A stretch of 64,000 nt of DNA from an uncultured Tenacibaculum sp. (GTDB lineage Bacteria; Bacteroidota; Bacteroidia; Flavobacteriales; Flavobacteriaceae), in assembly GCA_947496185.1 (NCBI GenBank), contig CANMCD010000002.1, positions 186,001-250,000 on the forward strand. Direction: 5' to 3'. Below the pieces are notes generated by a model. That model did no database searches. It was not told where the DNA came from and saw only the letters and a program-made list of their open reading frames with translations. Position numbers and translations under genes: made by a program. Shown piece by piece: positions 46,437 to 54,622 of the stretch. Positions within the stretch are counted from its first letter, which is position 1; each line of letters opens with the position of its first letter.

Positions 46437-47024
46437 ATGAAAACGAATCTTTTCTTGGTTGTTTTTACTTTTCTTACAGCCACTAATTTTTTTGCACAAA
46501 ATTTAAATGATTCTTGGCAACTTGGGTTTGGTGCTGGAATAACAAAGTTTTCGAAGAGTGACGCCAGTTATATTGGTGATCAGTATATTTTACAAGTACC
46601 TCGTATTAACCTAGTAATGCCTGTTGGAGAACGTTTTTCTTTAGAAGCTGCCATGTCATTCAACACCATTGACGACTTAGGTTTTATTAAAAACAGTGCC
46701 AAGTATTTTTCTATTGATGGTGCACTACGTTATAACTTTGATGTAATCGGAAAAAACTTTGCTCCCTATTTATTTATTGGAGCTAGTGCCGTAGACTCTG
46801 AACGAAAAATGACCCCGACAGCTAATATTGGAGCAGGAGGTATCTATTGGCTATCAAGTAGGGTCGGAATCAATCCTCAGGTTTATTACAAACACTCTTT
46901 AGAAAGTTACGAAAGTATGCGCTCTCATATACAGGGAACGCTAGGGATTGTATTTAAGCTCGATTGGAATAACATATTTGAAGGAGGAAACCATCAAGTT
47001 AAAGAATCTGGCTTGTGTTTCTAA
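46437..47024 (+). CDS. Outer-membrane beta-barrel protein
   Basis: 195 residues from the ATG at 46437 (an upstream ATG at 46428 is possible). Signal peptide ends TNFFAQ. The mature part is a series of short amphipathic strands typical of a small 8-stranded OmpA/OmpW-type barrel (SWQLGFGAGITKFSKSD, FSLEAAMSFNTIDD, ALRYNFDVIG, PYLFIGASAV, QGTLGIVFKLDW). No peptidoglycan-binding tail. Function unknown; small porin-like proteins of this kind are common in Flavobacteriia. Confidence 0.75.
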   Translation: MKTNLFLVVFTFLTATNFFAQNLNDSWQLGFGAGITKFSKSDASYIGDQYILQVPRINLVMPVGERFSLEAAMSFNTIDDLGFIKNSAKYFSIDGALRYNFDVIGKNFAPYLFIGASAVDSERKMTPTANIGAGGIYWLSSRVGINPQVYYKHSLESYESMRSHIQGTLGIVFKLDWNNIFEGGNHQVKESGLCF

Positions 47025-47067
47025 ATAAATAGCCTTCAAATAACAAAAATTTTCTCCGTTACATAGC

Positions 47068-47144
47068 GAACTCATCTTGACTTTTTCTATTCCCTAAAAA
47101 TTTCAACTCTTTTTTGGTTAAAAACAAAAAGTCAAGATGAGTTC
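47068..47144 (+). repeat. Hairpin repeat family, copy 1 (77 bp)
   Basis: Terminal inverted repeats GAACTCATCTTGACTTTTT (47068-47086) and its exact complement (47126-47144), 19 bp each. Between them is CTATTCCCTAAAAA, then a short variable centre and GGTTAAAAAC. The element is flanked by AGC on both sides, a possible 3-bp target duplication. Copies 2 and 3 lie at 53188 and 54411. No open frame: a MITE-like, non-autonomous element or REP-type hairpin. Confidence 0.85.
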
Positions 47145-47246
47145 AGCGTCAAAAACTAGTATTCCTATCACTTGGAATTCTATAAAAAGTACTCAAAAAA
47201 CAAGTGTCGACGATTTGTTTCTTTTTTTGTTTATCGATTAATAATA

Positions 47247-47275
47247 TTTGTTAAACAAAAAAATCCGTATCTTTG
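47247..47275 (+). promoter_or_regulatory. Strong promoter of the TetR-ABC1 kinase operon or a leader RNA
   Basis: TTTG (47247-47250), a 17-bp spacer and TATCTTTG (47268-47275) fit the Bacteroidota consensus exactly. The first gene starts 260 bp later, so the predicted leader is unusually long. Confidence 0.6.
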
Positions 47276-47280
47276 AATAA

Positions 47281-47541
47281 CCATTAAAAATGGACAGCAA
47301 AGTAATTAACTAAGAGGTTACTGTATCGCACCAATTGAACTTTGTAGTAGCAGTGATAAAGGGTTTATTTCTATGGTATTTCAAAATTAAATTGGTGTGG
47401 CTAATAAAAATATTTTTCAAACATAGCCTTAAAACAAGTCGAATACTATTTTGACGTATACTTCAAAACAGTTATTTCCTTACTTGTATAAGGTAAATTC
47501 AGTCAACGAATAACCTCTACGTTCTTCAATCTTATTCAATT
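47281..47541 (+). promoter_or_regulatory. Structured 5' leader (possible riboregulator or small RNA)
   Basis: The predicted transcript begins with a small hairpin (CCATT-aaa-AATGG) and contains a 16-bp imperfect stem, CACCAATTgAAcTTTG (from 47329) with CAAAaTTaAATTGGTG (to 47397). No open frame. I see no known riboswitch signature; it may regulate the downstream operon or be a separate RNA. Confidence 0.4.
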
Positions 47542-48198
47542 ATGGAAAAAAAGAAAAGCATTCAAAAAGAGGAAATCATAGCTATGTATATGGACTATGT
47601 ACTAGAAAACAACCAAGAACCTGCATCGGTATATAAATTTTGTAAAGACCATCATTTTGAAGAGTCACTATTTTACATGCATTATGCGTCATTTGAAGCA
47701 ATAAAGTCAGCTATCTTTGCCGCATTTTTTATCAATACAATCAAATTACTCAACAAAAATGACGATTATCAAACCTTTGATGCTCAAAACAAATTGTTAA
47801 GTTTTTATTTCACTTTTTTTGAAAACCTAACAGCCAATCGAAGCTATGTAATTTACGCTTTAAAAGACAAAAAAAACAAACTAGCATCGTTAAAACAACT
47901 AGATGAATTACGATCACATTTCAAAAATTTTATTGGTGAAATAAATATTGAAACCATTGACATAAAACAAGAAAAGTTTGAAAAAGTTCAAAAAATAGCG
48001 ATTACAGAAAGCACCTGGATACAATTACTTTTAACCTTAAAATTTTGGATAGAAGATAACAGTACTTCTTTTGAAAAAACGGACTTATTTATAGAAAAAT
48101 CTGTAAAAGCAAGTTTTGATCTAATGGATACTACCGCTCTTAAAAGTGTGATTGATTTAGGTAAATTTTTGTTCAAAGAAAAAGTAAAAGCGTCATAA
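47542..48198 (+). CDS. TetR-like transcriptional regulator
   Basis: 218 residues. The N-terminal part (SIQKEEIIAMYMDYVLENNQEPASVYKFCKDHHFEESLFYMHYASFEAIKSAIFAAFF) has the helix pattern of a divergent TetR HTH with the conserved Tyr-Phe turn; the long helical C-terminus resembles TetR C-terminal dimer/ligand domains of Bacteroidota. Its stop is directly followed by the ATG of the ABC1 kinase gene, so it heads a four-gene operon and probably regulates it. Confidence 0.75.
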   Translation: MEKKKSIQKEEIIAMYMDYVLENNQEPASVYKFCKDHHFEESLFYMHYASFEAIKSAIFAAFFINTIKLLNKNDDYQTFDAQNKLLSFYFTFFENLTANRSYVIYALKDKKNKLASLKQLDELRSHFKNFIGEINIETIDIKQEKFEKVQKIAITESTWIQLLLTLKFWIEDNSTSFEKTDLFIEKSVKASFDLMDTTALKSVIDLGKFLFKEKVKAS

Positions 48199-49509
48199 AT
48201 GAAAACGATTGATAATATCCCCACCTCTAAAATCCAAAGAGCTACGAAACTAGTACAAACAGGTACTAAAATTGGTGTTAATTATCTGAAATACTATGGA
48301 AACAAATTAATTTCCTCAGAAGAAGAAGCCAAAGAACAGCTGAATAAAGAGAATGCAGAAGACATTTACGATGGGCTAAAAAAATTAAAAGGAAGTGCAT
48401 TGAAAGTTGCACAAATGTTAAGCATGGAAAAAAACATATTGCCAAGAGCGTATGTTGAAAAGTTTTCTTTAGCACAATTTTCTGTTCCACCATTATCTGC
48501 ACCACTTGTTATTAAAACTTTTAAAAAATATTTTAAAAAATCTCCTAGCGAATTATTTGACAGCTTTAATCCGAATGCGGTAAGTGGTGCCAGTATTGGA
48601 CAGGTACATAAGGCTTCTAAAGACGGAAAAGAGCTAGCCGTAAAAATTCAATATCCTGGAGTGGCAGATAGTATTGCTTCTGATTTAGCAATCGTAAAAC
48701 CTATTGCCATGAAAATGTTCAATATTAAAGGAGAGGGATCTGATGAATATTTTAAAGAAGTAGAAAACAAATTAACAGAAGAAACAGATTATCGTCTTGA
48801 ATTACAACAAAGTCAAGAAATAGTAGAAAAATGTGCTGTTATACCGAATTTAAAATTTCCAAAATATTATCCCGATCTTTCCTCAGACAAAATCCTTACC
48901 ATGGATTGGATGGAAGGAGAACACCTTTCTGAATTCACACAACGAAACCAAAGTAAAGAATTATCAAACAAACTCGGTCAAGCGTTGTGGGATTTTTATA
49001 TGTATCAAATGCACATGCTAAGAAAAGTACATGCAGACCCACATCCGGGTAACTTTTTGGTTTCACACAAAAATGAACTTATCGTCATTGACTTTGGTTG
49101 TATGAAAGAAGTACCCACTAACTTTTATGAACCTTATTTCGAACTGGCAAAGAAAGAAAACATCGAAAATCCAGTGTTTTTTGAAGCCAAATTATACGAG
49201 CTGGAAATTTTAAGAAAGGAAGACACAAAAGAAGAAATTGTCTTTTTTAGTGCCTTATTCCATGAAATGTTAAGCCTCTTTACACAACCTTTCCACAAGG
49301 AAACATTTGATTTTTCGGATGAAGTTTTCTTCGGAAAAATAGCCGATCTAGGGCAAAAATATGCAAAGAGTAACGAGCTAAAAAACATGAATGGAAACCG
49401 TGGCTCTAAACACTTTATCTATATCAACAGAACCTTTTTTGGTTTATACAACTTAATGCATGATTTAAAAGCTACAGCTATTAAAATCAATAATTTTACA
49501 AATTACTAA
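48199..49509 (+). CDS. ABC1/AarF (UbiB) family atypical kinase
   Basis: 436 residues. UbiB/ADCK family members are ATP-binding atypical kinases tied to quinone or lipid metabolism. Visible features are the KxGQ-like KLKGSALKVAQMLSME near the N-terminus, the Ala-rich loop GASIGQVHKA, the VAIK-like LAVKIQYPG, the ExD motif ETDYRLELQQ, HADPHPGNFLV as catalytic loop and VIDFGCMKE as the DFG region. No membrane segments at the C-terminus. It sits between a TetR regulator and a flavin reductase gene with zero-base spacing. Confidence 0.92.
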   Translation: MKTIDNIPTSKIQRATKLVQTGTKIGVNYLKYYGNKLISSEEEAKEQLNKENAEDIYDGLKKLKGSALKVAQMLSMEKNILPRAYVEKFSLAQFSVPPLSAPLVIKTFKKYFKKSPSELFDSFNPNAVSGASIGQVHKASKDGKELAVKIQYPGVADSIASDLAIVKPIAMKMFNIKGEGSDEYFKEVENKLTEETDYRLELQQSQEIVEKCAVIPNLKFPKYYPDLSSDKILTMDWMEGEHLSEFTQRNQSKELSNKLGQALWDFYMYQMHMLRKVHADPHPGNFLVSHKNELIVIDFGCMKEVPTNFYEPYFELAKKENIENPVFFEAKLYELEILRKEDTKEEIVFFSALFHEMLSLFTQPFHKETFDFSDEVFFGKIADLGQKYAKSNELKNMNGNRGSKHFIYINRTFFGLYNLMHDLKATAIKINNFTNY

Positions 49510-50127
49510 ATGGCACTATTTACAAACAAGGATATTTCCGAATTATCACATTTATATAAAATTAATTTAGTAAATTCTCTATCAGGATACAAGTCTGCGA
49601 ACTTAATAGGCACTATTTCAAACGACGGTAAAGAAAATGTAGCTGTATTTAGTTCTATAGTTCATTTGGGGTCAACCCCTCCTGTATTAGGCTTTATTCT
49701 ACGCCCAACGACCGTTCCTAGAAATACGTATAAAAACATAAAAGAAACGGGCGTTTATACCATTAATCACATTGCTGAAGATTTTATAGAAGACGCACAT
49801 CATACCTCAGCAAAATACCCTGAGGATATTTCTGAGTTCGAAATGACAAATCTAACAGCATCTTACAAAAGTGACTTTAAAGCTCCTTTTGTAGCTGCTT
49901 CTCCCATACAAATTGGGATGAAATACCTTGAAGAATATTATATAAAAGCGAACGATGTACTAATGATTGTTGGAGAAATTCAATCCGTTTATATTGATGA
50001 CAAACTAATCGAAGAAGATGGATTTATAAATCTTTCTAAAGGTAATATTGCCACAATTAACAGTTTGGATGGGTATGCTATTCCCGAATTAACAGCTCGC
50101 TTTGCATACCAACGACCAAAGAAATAA
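49510..50127 (+). CDS. Flavin reductase family protein (FMN-binding split barrel)
   Basis: 205 residues, a split-barrel flavoprotein domain over most of the length: VNSLSGYKSANLIGTISNDGKENVAVFSSIVHLGSTPPVLGFILRP and NTYKNIKETGVYTINHI are typical of flavin reductase-like proteins. They bind FMN and reduce flavins or act as oxygenase partners. It begins directly after the ABC1 kinase stop. The true substrate is unknown. Confidence 0.86.
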   Translation: MALFTNKDISELSHLYKINLVNSLSGYKSANLIGTISNDGKENVAVFSSIVHLGSTPPVLGFILRPTTVPRNTYKNIKETGVYTINHIAEDFIEDAHHTSAKYPEDISEFEMTNLTASYKSDFKAPFVAASPIQIGMKYLEEYYIKANDVLMIVGEIQSVYIDDKLIEEDGFINLSKGNIATINSLDGYAIPELTARFAYQRPKK

Positions 50128-50136
50128 TATGCATTG

Positions 50137-51555
50137 ATGAAAATTCTCGTTACAGGAACCACTGGCTATATAGCCAAACGATTAATTTTAAAATTAATAA
50201 ACAAAGGACATCAATTAACTTGTTGTGTTCGAGATTTAAATAGGATTCCTGAAGAGATTAAACACCAAAAAAATATTGTTTTTATTAAAGTCGATTTTTT
50301 AAATACAAAAGACACATGCTTACCAAAAGACATCGATGCAGCCTATTACTTGATCCATTCCATGTCAAAAACTGCTTCGGGATTTGAAAAATTAGAGAAA
50401 ATTTGTGCAGAAAACTTTAAATTTCTAGTTGAAAAAACCTCTTGTAAACAAGTTATATATTTAAGTGGTATTGTCAATGATAGTTCATTGTCAAAACACT
50501 TACAATCGCGATTTGAAGTTGAAAAAACACTACAATCTAAACAGTATGCTCTCACCACTTTTAGAGCAGGAATTATTGTAGGAAGCGGTAGTGCTTCTTT
50601 TGAAATCATTAGAGACATTGTTGAAAAACTCCCTGTCATGATTACGCCAAAATGGCTAAACACAAAAACGCAACCTATTGCTATAAGAGATGTTTTATCT
50701 TTTTTAGAACGGTCCGTTGGCAGCAATGAATTATACAATAAATCCTATGATATATGCGGCCCAGAAGTATTAACCTACAAGGAAATGTTATTAGAATTTG
50801 GCAAAGTTCGTGGATTAAGACGTTATATAATAACACTACCTGTACTTACGCCAAAATTATCTTCTTACTGGTTATATTTTGTCACTTCAACTTCGTTTAC
50901 ATTGGCCCAAGCCCTAGTAGACAGTATGAAAGTAGAAGTGATTGCCAAAGAAAGTAGGATTAACGAAATACTAAAAATTAATCCGATTACTTACAGGTCC
51001 GCGGTACAATTAGCGTTCCAAAAAATTAAACAAAATACGATTGTTTCTAGCTGGAAAGATGCGATTAGTAGTGGTGTTTTTGACGATCAATTAAGTGACC
51101 ACATTAAAATTCCAGAATTTGGCTGTTATAAAGATCTTCGTATTCAAAAAATAAAAAATGAACCCTATACAATTAGCAAAATTTGGTCCATTGGTGGAAA
51201 AAATGGCTGGTATCGTTTTAATTGGCTGTGGAGGTTTCGAGGCTATATTGATAAAATTTTTGGTGGTGTTGGTTTAAGACGTGGAAGAACTCACGACACA
51301 CATTTAGAAGCAGGAGACCCCTTAGATTTTTGGCGTGTTCTTTTGGCTGACAAAAAACAAAAACATTTACTGCTTTTTGCTGAAATGAAACTACCAGGAG
51401 AAGCTTGGTTAGAATTTAAAATTATTGATGATTCGTTACATCAACGTGCCGTATTTCGTCCTAAAGGAGTGTGGGGAAGATTGTATTGGTATAGTGTATT
51501 ACCCTTCCACGCATTTGTTTTTAAAGGAATGTTACACGCTTTAATAAACGAATAA
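50137..51555 (+). CDS. NAD(P)-binding SDR family oxidoreductase with DUF2867 C-terminal domain
   Basis: 472 residues from the ATG at 50137 (a TTG three bases earlier is possible). The N-terminal extended-SDR fold (~1-290) begins MKILVTGTTGYIAKRLILKLI (GxxGxxA type) and lacks a clear YxxxK, as in NmrA-like/atypical SDRs. The C-terminal ~150 residues (WSIGGKNGWYRFNWLWRFRGYIDKIFGGVGLRRGRT ... DFWRVL) are DUF2867. Such two-domain proteins are common in Flavobacteriia but their reaction is not established. Last gene of the TetR-ABC1-flavin reductase operon. Confidence 0.88.
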   Translation: MKILVTGTTGYIAKRLILKLINKGHQLTCCVRDLNRIPEEIKHQKNIVFIKVDFLNTKDTCLPKDIDAAYYLIHSMSKTASGFEKLEKICAENFKFLVEKTSCKQVIYLSGIVNDSSLSKHLQSRFEVEKTLQSKQYALTTFRAGIIVGSGSASFEIIRDIVEKLPVMITPKWLNTKTQPIAIRDVLSFLERSVGSNELYNKSYDICGPEVLTYKEMLLEFGKVRGLRRYIITLPVLTPKLSSYWLYFVTSTSFTLAQALVDSMKVEVIAKESRINEILKINPITYRSAVQLAFQKIKQNTIVSSWKDAISSGVFDDQLSDHIKIPEFGCYKDLRIQKIKNEPYTISKIWSIGGKNGWYRFNWLWRFRGYIDKIFGGVGLRRGRTHDTHLEAGDPLDFWRVLLADKKQKHLLLFAEMKLPGEAWLEFKIIDDSLHQRAVFRPKGVWGRLYWYSVLPFHAFVFKGMLHALINE

Positions 51556-51590
51556 GAAGTACCTAGAAAAATGTTTTCTAGGTACTTCTT
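51554..51590. terminator. Bidirectional terminator
   Basis: Perfect 17-bp inverted repeat AAGAAGTACCTAGAAAA / TTTTCTAGGTACTTCTT with a 3-nt loop between two convergent genes. Confidence 0.9.
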
Positions 51591-51595
51591 ATAAT

Positions 51596-53110
51596 CTATA
51601 AGGTATCAATAGCGTATTGAATGCGCGCTACAGCACTTTCTTTACCTATCATTTCTATAATATCAAACAAATGTGGTCCTTTTAATGCACCTACCAAACT
51701 TAATCGTAAGGGTTGCATCACTTTACCAAAACCAACCTCTTTAGAAGTAATCCAACTTTTTACAATTTCCTCTATATTTTTTGATTCGAAGTTTTCAATT
51801 TCTCTAAGTACTCCAATAAGTTCTCCCATCAAATCTGGAGTGGTTTCCTTCCATTGTTTTTTAACAGCTTTCGCATCAAACGCTGTTGGGTTTTCAAAAA
51901 AGAAACTTGACAAGTCCCAAAAATCATTAACAAAAGAAGCTCTTTCTTTTACCAAAGACACCACTTTTTCTACGTAAGAACTTTCTTTATGAATACCTTT
52001 TTCAACCAATGATTCAGAGAAAAGCACTGCCAATGCTGTATCTTCTTTTTGCTGTAAATATTGCTCATTAAACCACTTGGTTTTATCAGGACTAAATTTG
52101 GCTCCTGCTTTACTAACTCTTTTCAGATCAAAAGCTTTCGTAAGCTCTTCTAAGGAAAACAGCTCTTGTTCTGTACCTGGATTCCACCCCAACAAAGCCA
52201 ACATATTTACAAAAGCTTCCGAAAAATAACCGTCTTCTTTGTATCCACGAGACACTTCATTCGACACTGGGTTCGTATAGGCTAATGGAAAAACAGGAAA
52301 TCCAAGTTTATCACCGTCTCTTTTACTCAATTTTCCTTTTCCTACAGGTTTTAAAATCAATGGCAAGTGTGCAAACTTTGGTGCTTCCCATTCAAAAGCC
52401 CTATACAACAATACATGTAGTGGGAGAGAAGGCAGCCATTCTTCTCCACGAATCACATGCGAAATTTCCATTAAATGATCGTCCACTATATTGGCTAAAT
52501 GATACGTAGGCATACCATCGGATTTAAACAAAACCTTATCATCCAATGTATTCGTGTCAATAGTTATTTCTCCACGTATCTCATCCTGAAGCTTCAAAAC
52601 TTCATCTTGCGGTGTTTTAAATCGAATTACATGCTTTTCTCCAGCCGCTATTTTTTGTTGAGTTTCTGCTGCTGTTAAGGCCAAGGAATTTTTCAACTTA
52701 AGACGATTGTGCCAATTATAAATAAAGGTTTTCCCTTTTTGTTCATGATCTTTTCTATGAGCGTCCAATTCTTCTGCAGTATCAAAAGCATAATAAGCCC
52801 ATCCCTTAGCAACAAGTATCTCAATATATTTTTTATAAAGATCTTTACGCTCAGATTGTCGATACGGCCCGAATTTTTCATTCTTATTCGGCCCTTCATC
52901 AAAAGGAATCTTACACCATTCTAAGGAATGAATAATATATTCTTCCGCATTTTCAACATACCTTGTTTGATCCGTGTCTTCAATACGTAAAACAAATGTT
53001 CCGTTATTTTTTTTAGCAAATAAGTAGTTAAATAATGCCGTCCGTACCCCACCCATATGCAATGGACCTGTTGGACTTGGTGCAAATCGTACTCTTACGT
53101 TATCAATCAT
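51596..53110 (-). CDS. gltX: Glutamate-tRNA ligase
   Basis: 504 residues, a class I aminoacyl-tRNA synthetase. The HIGH-type motif is PSPTGPLHMGGVRTALFNYLFA (His18), and the KMSKS-type motif is KLSKRDG (260-266). The KxxxxxF/anticodon-binding helical domain fills ~330-504. The tandem RFAPSPTG and RIEDTD blocks fit a non-discriminating or standard GltX. It is essential for protein synthesis. The -7 box TATCTTTG lies 52 bp upstream of the ATG. Confidence 0.96.
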   Translation of the reverse strand: MIDNVRVRFAPSPTGPLHMGGVRTALFNYLFAKKNNGTFVLRIEDTDQTRYVENAEEYIIHSLEWCKIPFDEGPNKNEKFGPYRQSERKDLYKKYIEILVAKGWAYYAFDTAEELDAHRKDHEQKGKTFIYNWHNRLKLKNSLALTAAETQQKIAAGEKHVIRFKTPQDEVLKLQDEIRGEITIDTNTLDDKVLFKSDGMPTYHLANIVDDHLMEISHVIRGEEWLPSLPLHVLLYRAFEWEAPKFAHLPLILKPVGKGKLSKRDGDKLGFPVFPLAYTNPVSNEVSRGYKEDGYFSEAFVNMLALLGWNPGTEQELFSLEELTKAFDLKRVSKAGAKFSPDKTKWFNEQYLQQKEDTALAVLFSESLVEKGIHKESSYVEKVVSLVKERASFVNDFWDLSSFFFENPTAFDAKAVKKQWKETTPDLMGELIGVLREIENFESKNIEEIVKSWITSKEVGFGKVMQPLRLSLVGALKGPHLFDIIEMIGKESAVARIQYAIDTL

Positions 53111-53161
53111 TGTTGTAAATTTCTATTAAATATGTAAAACGATCATCCAAGATGAACTCGG

Positions 53162-53169
53162 CAAAGATA
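53162..53169 (-). promoter_or_regulatory. -7 box of gltX
   Basis: On the minus strand TATCTTTG matches TAnnTTTG exactly. The expected -33 position falls at about 53187-53191, where hairpin-repeat copy 2 begins, and no TTG is present there. Confidence 0.5.
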
Positions 53170-53187
53170 CTATCATTTTATCATTGA

Positions 53188-53264
53188 GAACTCATCTTGA
53201 GTTTTTCTATTCCCTAAAAAACTGCTGAAATTTTCGGTTAAAAACAAAAAGTCAAGATGCGTTC
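53188..53264 (+). repeat. Hairpin repeat family, copy 2 (77 bp)
   Basis: Same length and orientation as copy 1: ends GAACTCATCTTGAGTTTTT (53188-53206) and AAAAAGTCAAGATGCGTTC (53246-53264), with two mismatches between the arms, and the shared inner parts CTATTCCCTAAAAA and GGTTAAAAAC. No flanking duplication is evident. Confidence 0.85.
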
Positions 53265-53570
53265 ATAAAAAACAAACCTAGATAACACATAAAAAATTTG
53301 AAAAAATAAAGACACTATTGATACGCTTTCAAACACAAAAAAAACCTGTATTCTAATGACTAGTTACTACAAAGCGTTCTAATACTTAATTTGAGGTAAG
53401 AAAATAAATTATAGAGGGGAACTAACCCAACATTTGCGCTTGTATGTCAGGTAAATTTTTAAAGGATTTTACATTTTTCAATGTAAGTTAAACAGTATTT
53501 TTTGAAAAACACTGCGAATCAAAGAAGATTGTGTTCACATAAATATTCTTATTCCAATCGTTTTTTTATC

Positions 53571-54405
53571 AATTTGCAAATGTTTCTTTTTAGAGACTTC
53601 TACCATATCGAAACGAAGCTTACTTTATGTTTCATTTACAACACTATAAATATACGCATAGATCTCATCTTTTCATTCAATTTTTAGACGAATGGAACTT
53701 TAGTATCGATTAATAGATACACATATATCATTTAACACGTATTAGTTTTATTTTTTTAACATAAAACAACCTCTTTTTTTACACAAATAATAACTTGTTT
53801 GTATTTAAAAAAATATTCTCTTTTAGGAAGATCAAAAAACAGCCAAGGATTTTTAAAAAATATAAAAAGGGAAAAAAAATTTCCCTTTTTAAACGAATAT
53901 CTTGTAGTAACAAGATTCTTCTTAAACCCATCATTCTGTTTCTTAGCGGTGTTTATCATAAATAAACATGGTATTTTGACCCGTATTAGCACGCAGCTAT
54001 AAGATCTGATAATGCAATAAAATCAAGCTGTGATAGATTTAATGCTTAATTCGGGGTTACTATTTTTTTACTGTTGGTTAAATTTGAGTATTAGTACTCA
54101 TTATGCATTTCATACACATAGTATGAAAATCGTTTTTTATCTAAGTTTTACTAAGACGAAAAAGTCTTTTTAAAAATAATGCTGCTTCCTTTTTCTATAA
54201 ACTTTTTTGTAAATGTTTCTTTTTAGGGATCTCTATCTGTTCGGCGAGATTTACTTTATGTTTCACTTACACTTTCAAAGATATAAGATCATCGCAGTAT
54301 TTCTTTTCCAAAAAAGATTAGCAAGCTTTTAGTATCGATAAATGGTCAGTTTTCTTCTTTTAATTGATTTTTACCACTAACTTTGCGATAAACCACCCCT
54401 TTTTT
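53571..54405 (+). repeat. Diverged direct duplication, two ~200-bp units
   Basis: Unit A (53571 to ~53775) and unit B (54208 to ~54405) share AAATGTTTCTTTTTAG, ACTTTATGTTTCA, TTTAGTATCGAT and an AAACAACC/AAACCACC-TTTTTT end in the same order at similar spacing, with many changes between. The period is about 635 bp. No protein reading explains the conservation. Confidence 0.6.
53864..53890. terminator. Terminator-like hairpin in gene-free segment
   Basis: AAAAAGGGAAA / TTTCCCTTTTT, symmetric, with T run. No annotated gene ends here, so it may mark an undetected transcript or a lost gene. Confidence 0.45.
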
Positions 54406-54410
54406 AATAA

Positions 54411-54545
54411 GAACTCATCTTAACTTTTTGTTTTTAACCGAAAATGAAATTTGACCAGATGAGGCACTTTTTGAAAGCCATAGCAGCACTACGAATAAAA
54501 AAATTCAGCTATTTTTTAGGGAATAGAAAAAGTCAAGATAAGTTC
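54411..54545 (-). repeat. Hairpin repeat family, copy 3 (135 bp, inverted orientation)
   Basis: Ends GAACTCATCTTAACTTTTT (54411-54429) and AAAAAGTCAAGATAAGTTC (54527-54545). The inner parts GTTTTTAACC and TTTTTTAGGGAATAG appear in the order expected for the family read on the minus strand. The centre is ~58 bp longer than in copies 1 and 2. Flanked by TAA on both sides (possible 3-bp target duplication). It lies 77 bp before the DUF4157 gene. Confidence 0.8.
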
Positions 54546-54622
54546 TAAATTTATTTACAAACAAAAATCGATTGCGCTTCAATTTATTTATATTTATAGC
54601 TACGATATAACCTCCTATAATC

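Larger units (their letters stand above)
53265..54410. other. Gene-free segment between two hairpin repeats
   Basis: About 1.15 kb with no believable gene on either strand; open frames in it are short and lack family features. It contains a diverged direct duplication (listed separately) and a terminator-like hairpin AAAAAGGGAAA / TTTCCCTTTTT at 53864-53890. The composition suggests decayed or transferred DNA. Confidence 0.55.

Noticed and set aside
53502-54002. Short open frames in the gene-free segment, both strands
   Set aside because: About 60-78 codons, Phe/Lys/Asn-rich, no signal peptide or motif; consistent with chance in AT-rich DNA.
54128-54128. Possible prophage or integrase signals near the island start
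   Set aside because: No integrase, phage gene, tRNA or attachment-site repeat is visible in the window.
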